Shown in pieces: positions 15,658-23,179 of a stretch of 25,262 bases of DNA (positions are counted from its first letter, which is position 1; every line of letters begins with the position of its first letter). A program made the position numbers and the translations under genes. Under the pieces are notes generated by a model. It was not told the DNA's origin. It worked only from the letters and a program-made list of their open reading frames with translations, and did not search any database. Source of the stretch: a virus. The stretch lies in IMG/VR virus record IMGVR_UViG_3300037502_001740, positions 1 through 25,262 of that record; one strand, written 5' to 3'.

Positions 15658-17000
15658 TACTTTCGGATACCTAAACTAGAAGCCTGTCCTGCACTTACAC
15701 CACACCAATCTGTAAATCCACCAACAACTGAGACAGGTGATGATCTAACTGTTCCAGTATTATCACCTAATTGCCCGTCCGCATTACGACCCCAACCCCA
15801 AGCAGTGCTGTTTTGTCTGACAGCAAGTGAATGACAACCGCCTGCACTTATTTGACACCAATCTGTAAATCCACCTACGACTGAAACAGGTGATGATCTG
15901 TTTGTTCCAGTATTATCACCTAATTGGCCAGAACTATTTATACCCCAAGCCCAAGCAGTGCCATTCTGCCTTACTGCTAGCGAGAAACAACCCCCGCCGC
16001 TTACTTGACACCAATCTGTAAATCCACCGATGACTGAAACAGGGGAAGATTTATTTACTACTGTATTATCACCTAATAATCCACATGCACCGCAACCCCA
16101 ACTCCAAGCTGAACCGTTTGTTCTTACAGCAAGAGAATGTAAGCTTCCTGCACTGATCTGACACCAATCTGTAAAACCACCTACGACTGACACGGGTGAT
16201 GATTTACTTACTGTAGTATTATCACCCAATCTACCACAACAGTTGCTCCCCCAGGCCCAAGCCGTGCCATCTTGTCTTACTCCTAATGAATGACATTCAC
16301 CTCCGCTTAATTGACACCAATCAGTGAAACCACCTAGTACACTTACAGGTGATGATTTATTTGCTACAGTGCCGTCTCCCAATTTACCGCATTGTCCGTT
16401 ACCCCAGGCCCAAGCTGTGCTGTTTTGTCTTACAGCGAGTGAATGAGTTTGACCAGTACTAATTTGGCACCAATCAGTAAATCCGCCCACAACTGAAACA
16501 GGAGAGCTTCTAGCTATCGCAGTGTTATCACCTAATCTACCTTCACCATTATCACCCCAACCCCAAGCTGTACCATTACTTCTGATCGCAAGTGACTGCT
16601 GGAAGCCTGCACTCATTTGACACCAATCAGTGAAACCACCTACTACTGAAACAGGTGAGGATCTATTTGTTGTTGAGTTGTTACCTAACTGACCTGCACT
16701 GGCGCATCCCCAAGCATATATATCCCCGGCAATATAGTCTTGTCGTAAAACACGGTTATCTAGTGTCATCCAACATCCCACGCCAGCTACAACTGGAATA
16801 CACAGTGATTCCACAAAGAAAACTGTACCAACTGAAATAGTGTTAGCAGCTAAATCAGGTAAGTCACAAGTTTCTGCTACTGGTATAGAACGATTTACAG
16901 AAACATCATTTGTTTCTGCTGCTAATATAACCATTTCAGTTATATCTGAACTTGAAGTTAAGTTATCTATACAAGTTTGTATTTCTTGACAAGTTGGCAT
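15654..17000 (-). CDS. RCC1-type seven-bladed propeller protein 6 (N-terminal type C)
   Basis: A 448-aa protein. Residues 1 to about 95 are a non-repeat N-terminal module: a short Cys-containing helix region, then L-P-D-L, a V-F-F-V-E-S-L strand and W-M-T-L-D. Seven RCC1-type repeats of about 51 aa follow, each built as W-x-W-G, a variable loop, G-x-L-G-D, S-S-P-V-S-V-V-G-G-F-T-D-W-C-Q, S-A-G-x-x-x-S-L. Seven blades should close into a beta-propeller. The N-terminus resembles that of the 473-aa paralogue. The last blade reads D-W-C-G-V-S-A-G. No repeat contains an enzyme motif. I infer a virion adhesin or fibre-attached binding head. One base separates it from the preceding paralogue, and its stop overlaps the -35 box of the downstream promoter. 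Confidence 0.85.
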   Translation of the reverse strand: MPTCQEIQTCIDNLTSSSDITEMVILAAETNDVSVNRSIPVAETCDLPDLAANTISVGTVFFVESLCIPVVAGVGCWMTLDNRVLRQDYIAGDIYAWGCASAGQLGNNSTTNRSSPVSVVGGFTDWCQMSAGFQQSLAIRSNGTAWGWGDNGEGRLGDNTAIARSSPVSVVGGFTDWCQISTGQTHSLAVRQNSTAWAWGNGQCGKLGDGTVANKSSPVSVLGGFTDWCQLSGGECHSLGVRQDGTAWAWGSNCCGRLGDNTTVSKSSPVSVVGGFTDWCQISAGSLHSLAVRTNGSAWSWGCGACGLLGDNTVVNKSSPVSVIGGFTDWCQVSGGGCFSLAVRQNGTAWAWGINSSGQLGDNTGTNRSSPVSVVGGFTDWCQISAGGCHSLAVRQNSTAWGWGRNADGQLGDNTGTVRSSPVSVVGGFTDWCGVSAGQASSLGIRKY

Positions 17001-17001
17001 T

Positions 17002-18363
17002 TTATATACTCTGTAACGGAATTGTTGTTATTGTTCTACCCATAGACTGTAGACATCCTGCACTTACTTGAGCCCAAGTCGTAAATCCCCCTACTACAGA
17101 AACAGGTGATGATTTATTCGCCGCCGTATTGTCACCTAATCTACCAGAACCTCCTGCTCCCCAAGCCCAAGCTGTACCATTTTGCCTTACTCCTAGCGAA
17201 TGCTGTCCGCCTCCTGATACTTGACACCAATCTGTAAATCCCCCTACGACTGAAACAGGAGATGATCTGTCTGTAGTAGCATTAATACCTAATCTACCTA
17301 GAGCGCCGCCTCCCCAAGCCCAAGCTGAACCGTTTTGTCTTACTGCGAGTGAAAAATCATTACCTGCCGAGACTTGACACCAATCGGTGAATCCGCCTAC
17401 GACAGATACAGGTGATGATTTGTTTACTGTAGTATTGTCACCTAATATACCAGTTGAACCTAACCCCCAAGCCCAAACTGAACCGTTTTGTCTTACTCCT
17501 AGTGAAAATCTACACCCTCCTGATACCTGACACCAATCAGTAAATCCCCCTACTACTGATACAGGTGATGATTTTGATACTGTAGTACTGTCACCTAACA
17601 TACCACATAGACCTGATCCCCACGCCCAAGCTATTCCATTAGTTCTGACAGCAAGCGAGTGACAAGAGCCTGCACTAATTTGACACCAATCAGTAAAACC
17701 ACCCACGACTGATACAGGTGATGATTTACTAACAGTAGTATTATCACCTAATTGACCGCAATTATTACATCCCCAGGCCCAAGCTGTACCATTTTGGCGA
17801 AGAGCCACTACATGTGATCCTTCGTTATTGGTTGATACTCCAGTCCAATCAGTAAAACCACCTATAACTGATACAGGTGATGATTTATCTACTGTAGTAT
17901 TGTCGCCAACTTGCCCGACATTATTACAGCCCCAGGCCCAAAGAGTTCCCGATGTTCTCACTCCTAACCCAGTATTTCTACCCATTGATATCGATTTCCA
18001 ATCAGTAAATCCCCCTACTACTGAAACAGGAGATGATTTAGATACTGTCGTATTGTCTCCTAATGCACCAGAAGTTGCTGCTCCCCAACTCCAAATATCA
18101 CAACGAATAGCATGTGGTGTGCTTGAAAAATCATCACTCCATATTCCGCAAACAGCATAATAATATTTTGTTTGATCAGTTACATATACCATTCTGCCAT
18201 TGTAAGTAGTAGCGTTAGGAAGTAAAGCACAGCAAGCAACACTAAAAACTGGTTGACATAAAATTGTTAATGCGCTTTCAGCCGAGCAGCATTGTACCGG
18301 AGTTAAACCGCCAGTAGTTAAAGCACAGCATATTTTGTCAATTAAGTTTTGTGAGCTAATCAT
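17002..18363 (-). CDS. RCC1-type seven-bladed propeller protein 5 (N-terminal type A)
   Basis: The start is the ATG at 18363, with GGA about 10 bases upstream, giving 453 aa; a TTG twelve bases earlier overlaps the previous stop and is less likely. The N-terminal module (about 90 residues) is strikingly Cys-rich, with three C-C pairs and V-F-S-V-A-C followed by G-R-M-V-Y-V-T and W-S-D-D-F. It closely matches the module of the 446-aa paralogue. Seven RCC1 blades follow. Blade 2 has an enlarged loop (S-T-N-N-E-G-S-H-V) and blades 1, 2 and 7 lack the usual D-W-C cysteine. The C-terminus (R-T-I-T-T-I-P-L-Q-S-I) departs from its paralogues. A late structural or adhesin role is inferred. Confidence 0.85.
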   Translation of the reverse strand: MISSQNLIDKICCALTTGGLTPVQCCSAESALTILCQPVFSVACCALLPNATTYNGRMVYVTDQTKYYYAVCGIWSDDFSSTPHAIRCDIWSWGAATSGALGDNTTVSKSSPVSVVGGFTDWKSISMGRNTGLGVRTSGTLWAWGCNNVGQVGDNTTVDKSSPVSVIGGFTDWTGVSTNNEGSHVVALRQNGTAWAWGCNNCGQLGDNTTVSKSSPVSVVGGFTDWCQISAGSCHSLAVRTNGIAWAWGSGLCGMLGDSTTVSKSSPVSVVGGFTDWCQVSGGCRFSLGVRQNGSVWAWGLGSTGILGDNTTVNKSSPVSVVGGFTDWCQVSAGNDFSLAVRQNGSAWAWGGGALGRLGINATTDRSSPVSVVGGFTDWCQVSGGGQHSLGVRQNGTAWAWGAGGSGRLGDNTAANKSSPVSVVGGFTTWAQVSAGCLQSMGRTITTIPLQSI

Positions 18364-18367
18364 GATG

Positions 18368-19789
18368 TTATCCAAGATTTCTTATAGCAAGTGATTGAGA
18401 ATATCCAGCTGATACCTGACACCAGTCATTGAATCCACCTATGACAGACACAGGAGAAGATTTATTTACGGTAGTGTTATCGCCTAGCCTACCAATACAT
18501 CCGCAGCCCCAACCCCAAGCTGAACCATTTTGTCTCACTCCAAGTGAATGACCGCTACCTGCACTTACCTGACACCAATCAGTGAATCCACCGACCACTG
18601 AAATAGGTGAAGATTTAGCTACAGTAGTATTATCACCTAACCTACCTTGACTATTAGATCCCCATGCCCAAGCTGTCCCGTTTTGTCTTACTCCAAGTGA
18701 GTGAACAGCACCAATACTTACCTGACACCAATCCGTGAAACCACCTACTACTGAAACAGGTGAGGATCTATTTGTTGTTGAGTTGTTACCTAACATGCCG
18801 ACTCCGCCGCCATTATATCCCCAAGCCCAAAGAGTGCCATTTTGTCTTACCGCCAATGAAGACTTATCTCCGGCTGATATCTGGCACCAATCAGTAAATC
18901 CCCCAACTACAGACACAGGTGAGGATTTATTTACTGTAGTGCCGTCTCCTAATTGACCGGGGCCGCCGCAACTATTACAACCCCAAGCCCAAGCTGTACC
19001 GTTTTGCCTTACAGCAAGAGTAAAATTTGTATTGAATATACTAGCACTTACTTGACACCAATCAGTAAAACCTCCTACCACTGAAACCGGCGAAGATCGA
19101 TTCGTACCGGTGTTATCACCTAGATTGCCGCTAGCATTGAACCCCCAAGCCCAAAGAGTGCCGTTTGTTCTTACACCTAATGAAAATCCCGTAGTCGCGC
19201 CACCGAAACCGCCAGCTGTTACCTGACACCAATCAGTGAAACCACCTACTACTGAAACGGGAGATGATGTATTGTTAGTGTTATTAGTACCTAATGCTCC
19301 GTTGCCGCCTGCACCCCAAGCCCAAAGCGTGCCGTTTGATCTTACTGCCATTGTGTGGGAGTAAGCGGCCGATACCTGACACCAGTCATTGAATCCACCT
19401 ACTACTGATACAGGTGAGGATTTGTTTACTGTAGTATTATCACCTAATCTACCTGAACCATTGCACCCCCAACCCCAAACTTGCCCAAAAACAGTATCAG
19501 TTCTTATTGTAACTCCATCTAATGTAAGCCATTTACCGTTAGAACTAATAACTATAATACCTAACGATTGAACAAAGTAAACCATGCCATCGGGTACATT
19601 AGGGTTACCATATTGTAAGTTTGGTAAACTATCAACATCTGCTGATACAATTATATTGATATCACTTAAATCAACACCAGATAAAACATAAGCCAGCACA
19701 TCATCAGGAGAATATTCTACTAAGTAATATAATCTTGCCAGTTGTTCATTGTATCTGGCTTGTATGTCGCTGGTATTTACTTGCGGCAT
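18368..19789 (-). CDS. RCC1-type seven-bladed propeller protein 4 (N-terminal type C)
   Basis: A 473-aa protein, the longest of the set. The N-terminal module (about 105 residues) begins with a helix (I-Q-A-R-Y-N-E-Q-L-A-R-L-Y-Y-L), then D-S-L-P-N-L, M-V-Y-F-V-Q-S-L-G-I and W-L-T-L-D-G, matching the 448-aa paralogue. Seven blades follow. Blade 2 (A-G-G-F-G-G-A-T-T-G-F) and blade 3 (S-A-S-I-F-N-T-N-F) have lengthened loops, and blades 4 and 5 have lengthened first loops (C-N-S-C-G-G-P-G, Y-N-G-G-G-V-G). The start overlaps the stop of the 214-aa gene by one base (TAATG). A T4-late-type motif lies about 80 bases upstream inside that gene. Confidence 0.86.
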   Translation of the reverse strand: MPQVNTSDIQARYNEQLARLYYLVEYSPDDVLAYVLSGVDLSDINIIVSADVDSLPNLQYGNPNVPDGMVYFVQSLGIIVISSNGKWLTLDGVTIRTDTVFGQVWGWGCNGSGRLGDNTTVNKSSPVSVVGGFNDWCQVSAAYSHTMAVRSNGTLWAWGAGGNGALGTNNTNNTSSPVSVVGGFTDWCQVTAGGFGGATTGFSLGVRTNGTLWAWGFNASGNLGDNTGTNRSSPVSVVGGFTDWCQVSASIFNTNFTLAVRQNGTAWAWGCNSCGGPGQLGDGTTVNKSSPVSVVGGFTDWCQISAGDKSSLAVRQNGTLWAWGYNGGGVGMLGNNSTTNRSSPVSVVGGFTDWCQVSIGAVHSLGVRQNGTAWAWGSNSQGRLGDNTTVAKSSPISVVGGFTDWCQVSAGSGHSLGVRQNGSAWGWGCGCIGRLGDNTTVNKSSPVSVIGGFNDWCQVSAGYSQSLAIRNLG

Positions 19790-20433
19790 TATTCTTCCAA
19801 GTTATTTTCTGGTTCTATGATTACAATAGATAGTAATTCTTGTTTAGTTTGAGATTGATCTATTTGGTTATTTATATTTAATTCCCAATCAAAACACTGT
19901 TGTATATACTGAGCGCCGGCTTGTACACACAAACCTAAATCAGTTTTAGTTAGTGTTAGCCAAGTTTCTGGAAATTTCCAATTTACTGTGTCTGAATCAC
20001 TCATTAACAAATATTTTTGAACAAAAATATCTCTTGCGCCGCGATTAGTATCAATAGTTACTATATGATCTTGAATAGTAGCTGTTGTACCTTTAACTTC
20101 TCGTTTATATCTTTCTTGTGCTGCTAATTGTTTTAAGTTGTATCTAGCCGATTCAATTGGCGTATCGTGAACTTCATAATTAGCAATAGCTTTTGTTTCA
20201 GTGATATCCCAAAGCGGACCATAATAATATTCTACTAATGCGTTTAGTTCTGGTCTGACTTCTTCTACCTGCATGATCTTAGCATGATCATCAATTATTA
20301 TGGGTAAATCGTTTGGCGCTGTCCTTGGAAGAGAATATCTTATTCCCTTGCGCTCTAAAGCACCCTGAAACATACCGCGGTTCCAATTCATTGGACCTAC
20401 TAAAACTCTGTTATCATAAATTACTGCGTACAT
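19789..20433 (-). CDS. DUF4376-like tail-fibre-associated protein in the middle of the propeller array
   Basis: A 214-aa protein without RCC1 repeats. Residues about 1-85 form a beta-rich N-terminal part (Y-A-V-I-Y-D-N-R-V-L-V-G). Residues about 95-190 fit the DUF4376 pattern seen in phage tail-fibre and fibre-assembly proteins: A-R-Y-N-L-K-Q-L-A-A-Q-E-R-Y, I-V-T-I-D-T-N-R-G-A-R, then a Trp/Ala-rich helix and A-G-A-Q-Y-I-Q-Q-C-F. The strong AGGAGA ribosome site and the 35-base gap upstream make it the start of a translational unit inside the array. A fibre component or assembly chaperone is the best guess. The DUF call is from pattern memory, so family certainty is moderate. Confidence 0.65.
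   Translation of the reverse strand: MYAVIYDNRVLVGPMNWNRGMFQGALERKGIRYSLPRTAPNDLPIIIDDHAKIMQVEEVRPELNALVEYYYGPLWDITETKAIANYEVHDTPIESARYNLKQLAAQERYKREVKGTTATIQDHIVTIDTNRGARDIFVQKYLLMSDSDTVNWKFPETWLTLTKTDLGLCVQAGAQYIQQCFDWELNINNQIDQSQTKQELLSIVIIEPENNLEE
19869..19876 (-). promoter_or_regulatory. Possible T4-type late promoter (TATAAATA) before propeller 4
   Basis: The minus strand reads TATAAATA at 19876-19869, identical to the T4 late promoter core, about 80 bases before the 473-aa gene. The octamer lies inside the coding sequence of the 214-aa gene (I-N-N-Q-I-D region) and such octamers arise by chance in AT-rich DNA. It would suit separate late expression of the three downstream propellers. 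Confidence 0.35.
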
Positions 20434-20455
20434 GTTGTTTATCTCCTAATATTCT

Positions 20456-20463
20456 TTATTTAG
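20456..20463 (-). promoter_or_regulatory. Possible late promoter (CTAAATAA) in the 35-base gap before the DUF4376-like gene
   Basis: The minus strand reads CTAAATAA at 20463-20456, one base off the T4 late core TATAAATA in its first part. It lies in the widest noncoding gap of the adhesin block (20434-20468), just upstream of an AGGAGA ribosome site (20447-20442) and the ATG at 20433. The placement is better than chance would suggest, but the leader would be only about 16 bases. Confidence 0.45.
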
Positions 20464-20468
20464 TGTTT

Positions 20469-21848
20469 TTATACTTGTGGTGTACTTCTTAAACCAATAG
20501 AATGATAACCACTCCCTGACACTTCACTCCAATCAGTAAAACCCCCAACTACGGATACTGGTGAGGATCTTGATACTGTAGTACCGTCACCTAACCGCCC
20601 TAAATTATTAGAACCCCAAGCCCAAGCGGTACCATTAGTTCTTACTGCAAGTGAATGCCTATAAGCGGCTGCTACTTGGCACCAATCAGTAAATCCTCCT
20701 ACTACTGACACAGGTGATCTTTTTGATACTGTAGTGTTGTCCCCTAATCTACCGTATGTTCCCGCCCCCCAAGCCCAAGCCGTACCGTTTTGTCTTACAC
20801 CCATACTGTGTTGAGACGCGGCTGACACTTGACACCAATCTGTAAACCCACCCACAACTGATACCGGTGATGATTTTTTTGATATAGTGTCGTCACCGCC
20901 TTTACCGTAATCACCTTCACCCCAAGTCCAGGCTGTACCATTAGTTCTTACTGCAAGTGCATGACCAGAGCCATTACTTATTTGGCACCAATCAGTAAAC
21001 CCGCCCACCACTGATACAGGTGAGGATTTGTTTACTGTAGTATTATCACCTAATCTACCGTCGCCTCCCGCACCCCAAGCCCACACCGCACCATTTGTTC
21101 TTAACCCAAGTGAGCTCCACGCGCCCGCTGATACTTGGCACCAATCAGTAAAACCTCCAACTACGGATACTGGTGATGATCTATTCGTTGTAGTACAGTC
21201 GCCTAATGAACCGTAACAGTTTTGACCCCAAGCCCAAGCGGTACCATTTGTTCTTACACCAAGGGAGAATCGGTTTTTTCCAGCTGATACTTGACTCCAA
21301 TCAGTAAAACCACCAACTACGGATACCGGAGATGATCTAGAAGTTACGGTATTGTCCCCCAATTGACCGCAATTATTGTATCCCCAAGCCCAAGCTGTAC
21401 CATTAGTTCTTACCGCTAGTGAAAATTCTTGATACTGCTGAGAGCCCCCTGCTGATATTTGACACCAATCAGTAAAACCACCAACTACTGATACTGGTGA
21501 TGATTGACAAGCTGTACAGTTATTTCCTAATGGACCATTAGAGCCCATCCCCCAACCCCAAATTGTGTTAATATTAGGTAAGGCAGGTGCGATAGTTGCC
21601 CACGATGTGCTGTTACTAAAATACAATCGTTCTTCATCAGTAACAAATACTAACCAGCCCCCACTTGAAGCAGCAGCAGGTAAGCTTGCGAAATCAGCTA
21701 CAGTTCTTATTTGCCCCATGTTTAAAGCTTGAATAGCTTTTGCTAATTGTAAGTAATATAGTGTTGATGAAGTGCCATCTGTTGTGGCTTCTGCGGCTGC
21801 GTTGTTTACAGCGGTTTGTAATTGTATTTGTAAGTTATTAATGTTCAT
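20469..21848 (-). CDS. RCC1-type seven-bladed propeller protein 3 (N-terminal type B)
   Basis: The start is the ATG at 21848, giving 459 aa. It overlaps the preceding stop as ATGA, and the first residues (M-N-I-N-N-L-Q-I-Q-L-Q) match the start of the 443-aa paralogue (M-D-I-T-N-L-I-I-Q-L-Q). An upstream ATG at 21884 with an AGGAGG in front is coding sequence of the previous gene, not a start. The N-terminal module has a helical part, then A-S-L-P-A-A and L-Y-F-S-N-S-T-S-W-A-T-I. Seven RCC1 blades follow. Blade 1 has a lengthened loop (G-G-S-Q-Q-Y-Q-E-F) and blade 5 an unusual G-K-G-G-D-D. A virion adhesin role is inferred. Confidence 0.87.
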   Translation of the reverse strand: MNINNLQIQLQTAVNNAAAEATTDGTSSTLYYLQLAKAIQALNMGQIRTVADFASLPAAASSGGWLVFVTDEERLYFSNSTSWATIAPALPNINTIWGWGMGSNGPLGNNCTACQSSPVSVVGGFTDWCQISAGGSQQYQEFSLAVRTNGTAWAWGYNNCGQLGDNTVTSRSSPVSVVGGFTDWSQVSAGKNRFSLGVRTNGTAWAWGQNCYGSLGDCTTTNRSSPVSVVGGFTDWCQVSAGAWSSLGLRTNGAVWAWGAGGDGRLGDNTTVNKSSPVSVVGGFTDWCQISNGSGHALAVRTNGTAWTWGEGDYGKGGDDTISKKSSPVSVVGGFTDWCQVSAASQHSMGVRQNGTAWAWGAGTYGRLGDNTTVSKRSPVSVVGGFTDWCQVAAAYRHSLAVRTNGTAWAWGSNNLGRLGDGTTVSRSSPVSVVGGFTDWSEVSGSGYHSIGLRSTPQV

Positions 21849-23176
21849 GAGTCTACAAAATTCCTTATGGCTAATGTATACCATTTTCCTCCTGAAACAC
21901 TATACCAATCATTATATAACTGTACCGATACAGGAGAAGATTGGTTAGTTGTACCTCCATCACCTAAACTACCGCAACAATTGGATCCCCAAGCCCAAGC
22001 TTGACCATTTGTTCTTACACCCAACGAATGTTGTTCACCGGCTGAAATTTGACACCAATCAGTATAACCACCTACAACTGAAACAGGTGAGGATCTAGAG
22101 GTAACAGTATTTTGTCCCAATTGTCCTCTGTCATTAGCACCCCAAGCCCAAACTGTACCGCTTGATCTTATAGCTAACGAATGACAAGCACCTGCGCTTA
22201 TTTGGCACCAATCAGTAAATCCACCCACAACAGAAACAGGTGATATTTTTGATACAACAGTATTATCACCTATTTGACCTTGAACATTACAGCCCCAACC
22301 CCAAGCCGTGCCATTCTGCCTTACTCCCAATGAATGACAACAACCTCCACTTACTTGGCACCAATCAGTAAATCCTCCTACGACTGAAACAGGGGAAGAC
22401 CTGGCTGTAGCACTGTTATCACCTAATCTACCTTGACCATTATACCCCCAACCCCAAGCCGTGCCGTTAGTTCTTACGCCTAATGAATGAGCCTGCCCGC
22501 CTGATACTTGACACCAGTCGGTAAAACCACCGATAACTGAAATAGGTGATCTTTTTGATACTGTAGTGTTGTCACCTAATCTACCATTGATGTTATATCC
22601 CCAACCCCAAGCCGTGCCGTTAGTTCTTACTCCCAATGAATGTAATCCTGCGCTGCTTGCTGCTACTTGGCACCAATCAGTGAATCCACCCACAACCGAA
22701 ACTGGTGAAGCTCTACTTGTTATAGAGTTGTCGCCTAACTGACCTTGACCATTAAATCCCCAAGCCCAAGCCGTACCATTCTGTCTTACTCCAAGTGAGT
22801 GATACCCTGCACTTACTTGGCACCAATCGGTAAATCCCCCTACTACCAAAATTGGAATAGAACAATCTGCTACAAAACTACCATTACCCAATCTTCCAAA
22901 TGCATTCACTCCCCAACTTCGGGCTGTTTTTTCTATTATATAATCTATAGTGTCTATAGTAGTCCATGTAGTGCCATTACTATAATAAATTCCCAGTCCC
23001 CTGACATAGTACATATAACCATTAGAAGCAGAAGCGGCTGGTAAACTTGATATACTATCTATATAATTTACTTGACCGGTTTTTAATAATTCAATACTTT
23101 TAGTTACAGCCAACTGGTTATAAGTTAAATCATTAACTTTAGCTTGTAATTGAATGATAAGATTAGTAATATCCAT
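21845..23176 (-). CDS. RCC1-type seven-bladed propeller protein 2 (N-terminal type B)
   Basis: A 443-aa protein. The N-terminal module (about 88 residues) has a helix with I-Q-L-Q-A-K-V-N, then S-S-L-P-A-A-S-A-S-N-G-Y-M-Y-Y-V and I-Y-Y-S-N-G-T-T-W, a layout common in phage fibre and baseplate-wedge appendage proteins. Seven RCC1 blades follow. Blade 1 is divergent (W-G-V-N, S-I-P-I-L-V-V) and blade 7 lacks the G-G-F-T segment (V-Q-L-Y-N-D-W-Y-S-V). Blade 2 has a lengthened loop. Blade 3 shares a 65-base identical stretch with blade 6 of the 446-aa paralogue, evidence of recombination. It lies three bases downstream of that gene. Confidence 0.87.
   Translation of the reverse strand: MDITNLIIQLQAKVNDLTYNQLAVTKSIELLKTGQVNYIDSISSLPAASASNGYMYYVRGLGIYYSNGTTWTTIDTIDYIIEKTARSWGVNAFGRLGNGSFVADCSIPILVVGGFTDWCQVSAGYHSLGVRQNGTAWAWGFNGQGQLGDNSITSRASPVSVVGGFTDWCQVAASSAGLHSLGVRTNGTAWGWGYNINGRLGDNTTVSKRSPISVIGGFTDWCQVSGGQAHSLGVRTNGTAWGWGYNGQGRLGDNSATARSSPVSVVGGFTDWCQVSGGCCHSLGVRQNGTAWGWGCNVQGQIGDNTVVSKISPVSVVGGFTDWCQISAGACHSLAIRSSGTVWAWGANDRGQLGQNTVTSRSSPVSVVGGYTDWCQISAGEQHSLGVRTNGQAWAWGSNCCGSLGDGGTTNQSSPVSVQLYNDWYSVSGGKWYTLAIRNFVDS
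22521..22585 (-). repeat. 65-base identical repeat, copy 1 (propeller 2, blade 3)
   Basis: Identical to 23400-23464 in a different gene. It encodes the G-R-L-G-D-N-T-T-V-S-K-R-S-P-I-S-V-I segment. Most other blade pairs differ at several synonymous positions over this length. Confidence 0.9.
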
Positions 23177-23179
23177 TCT

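Noticed and set aside
21849-21884. Earlier ATG at 21884 with AGGAGG upstream for the 459-aa propeller
   Set aside because: AGGAGG is the coding sequence for S-G-G-K in the previous gene; the ATG at 21848 makes an ATGA overlap and restores the N-terminus shared with the 443-aa paralogue.
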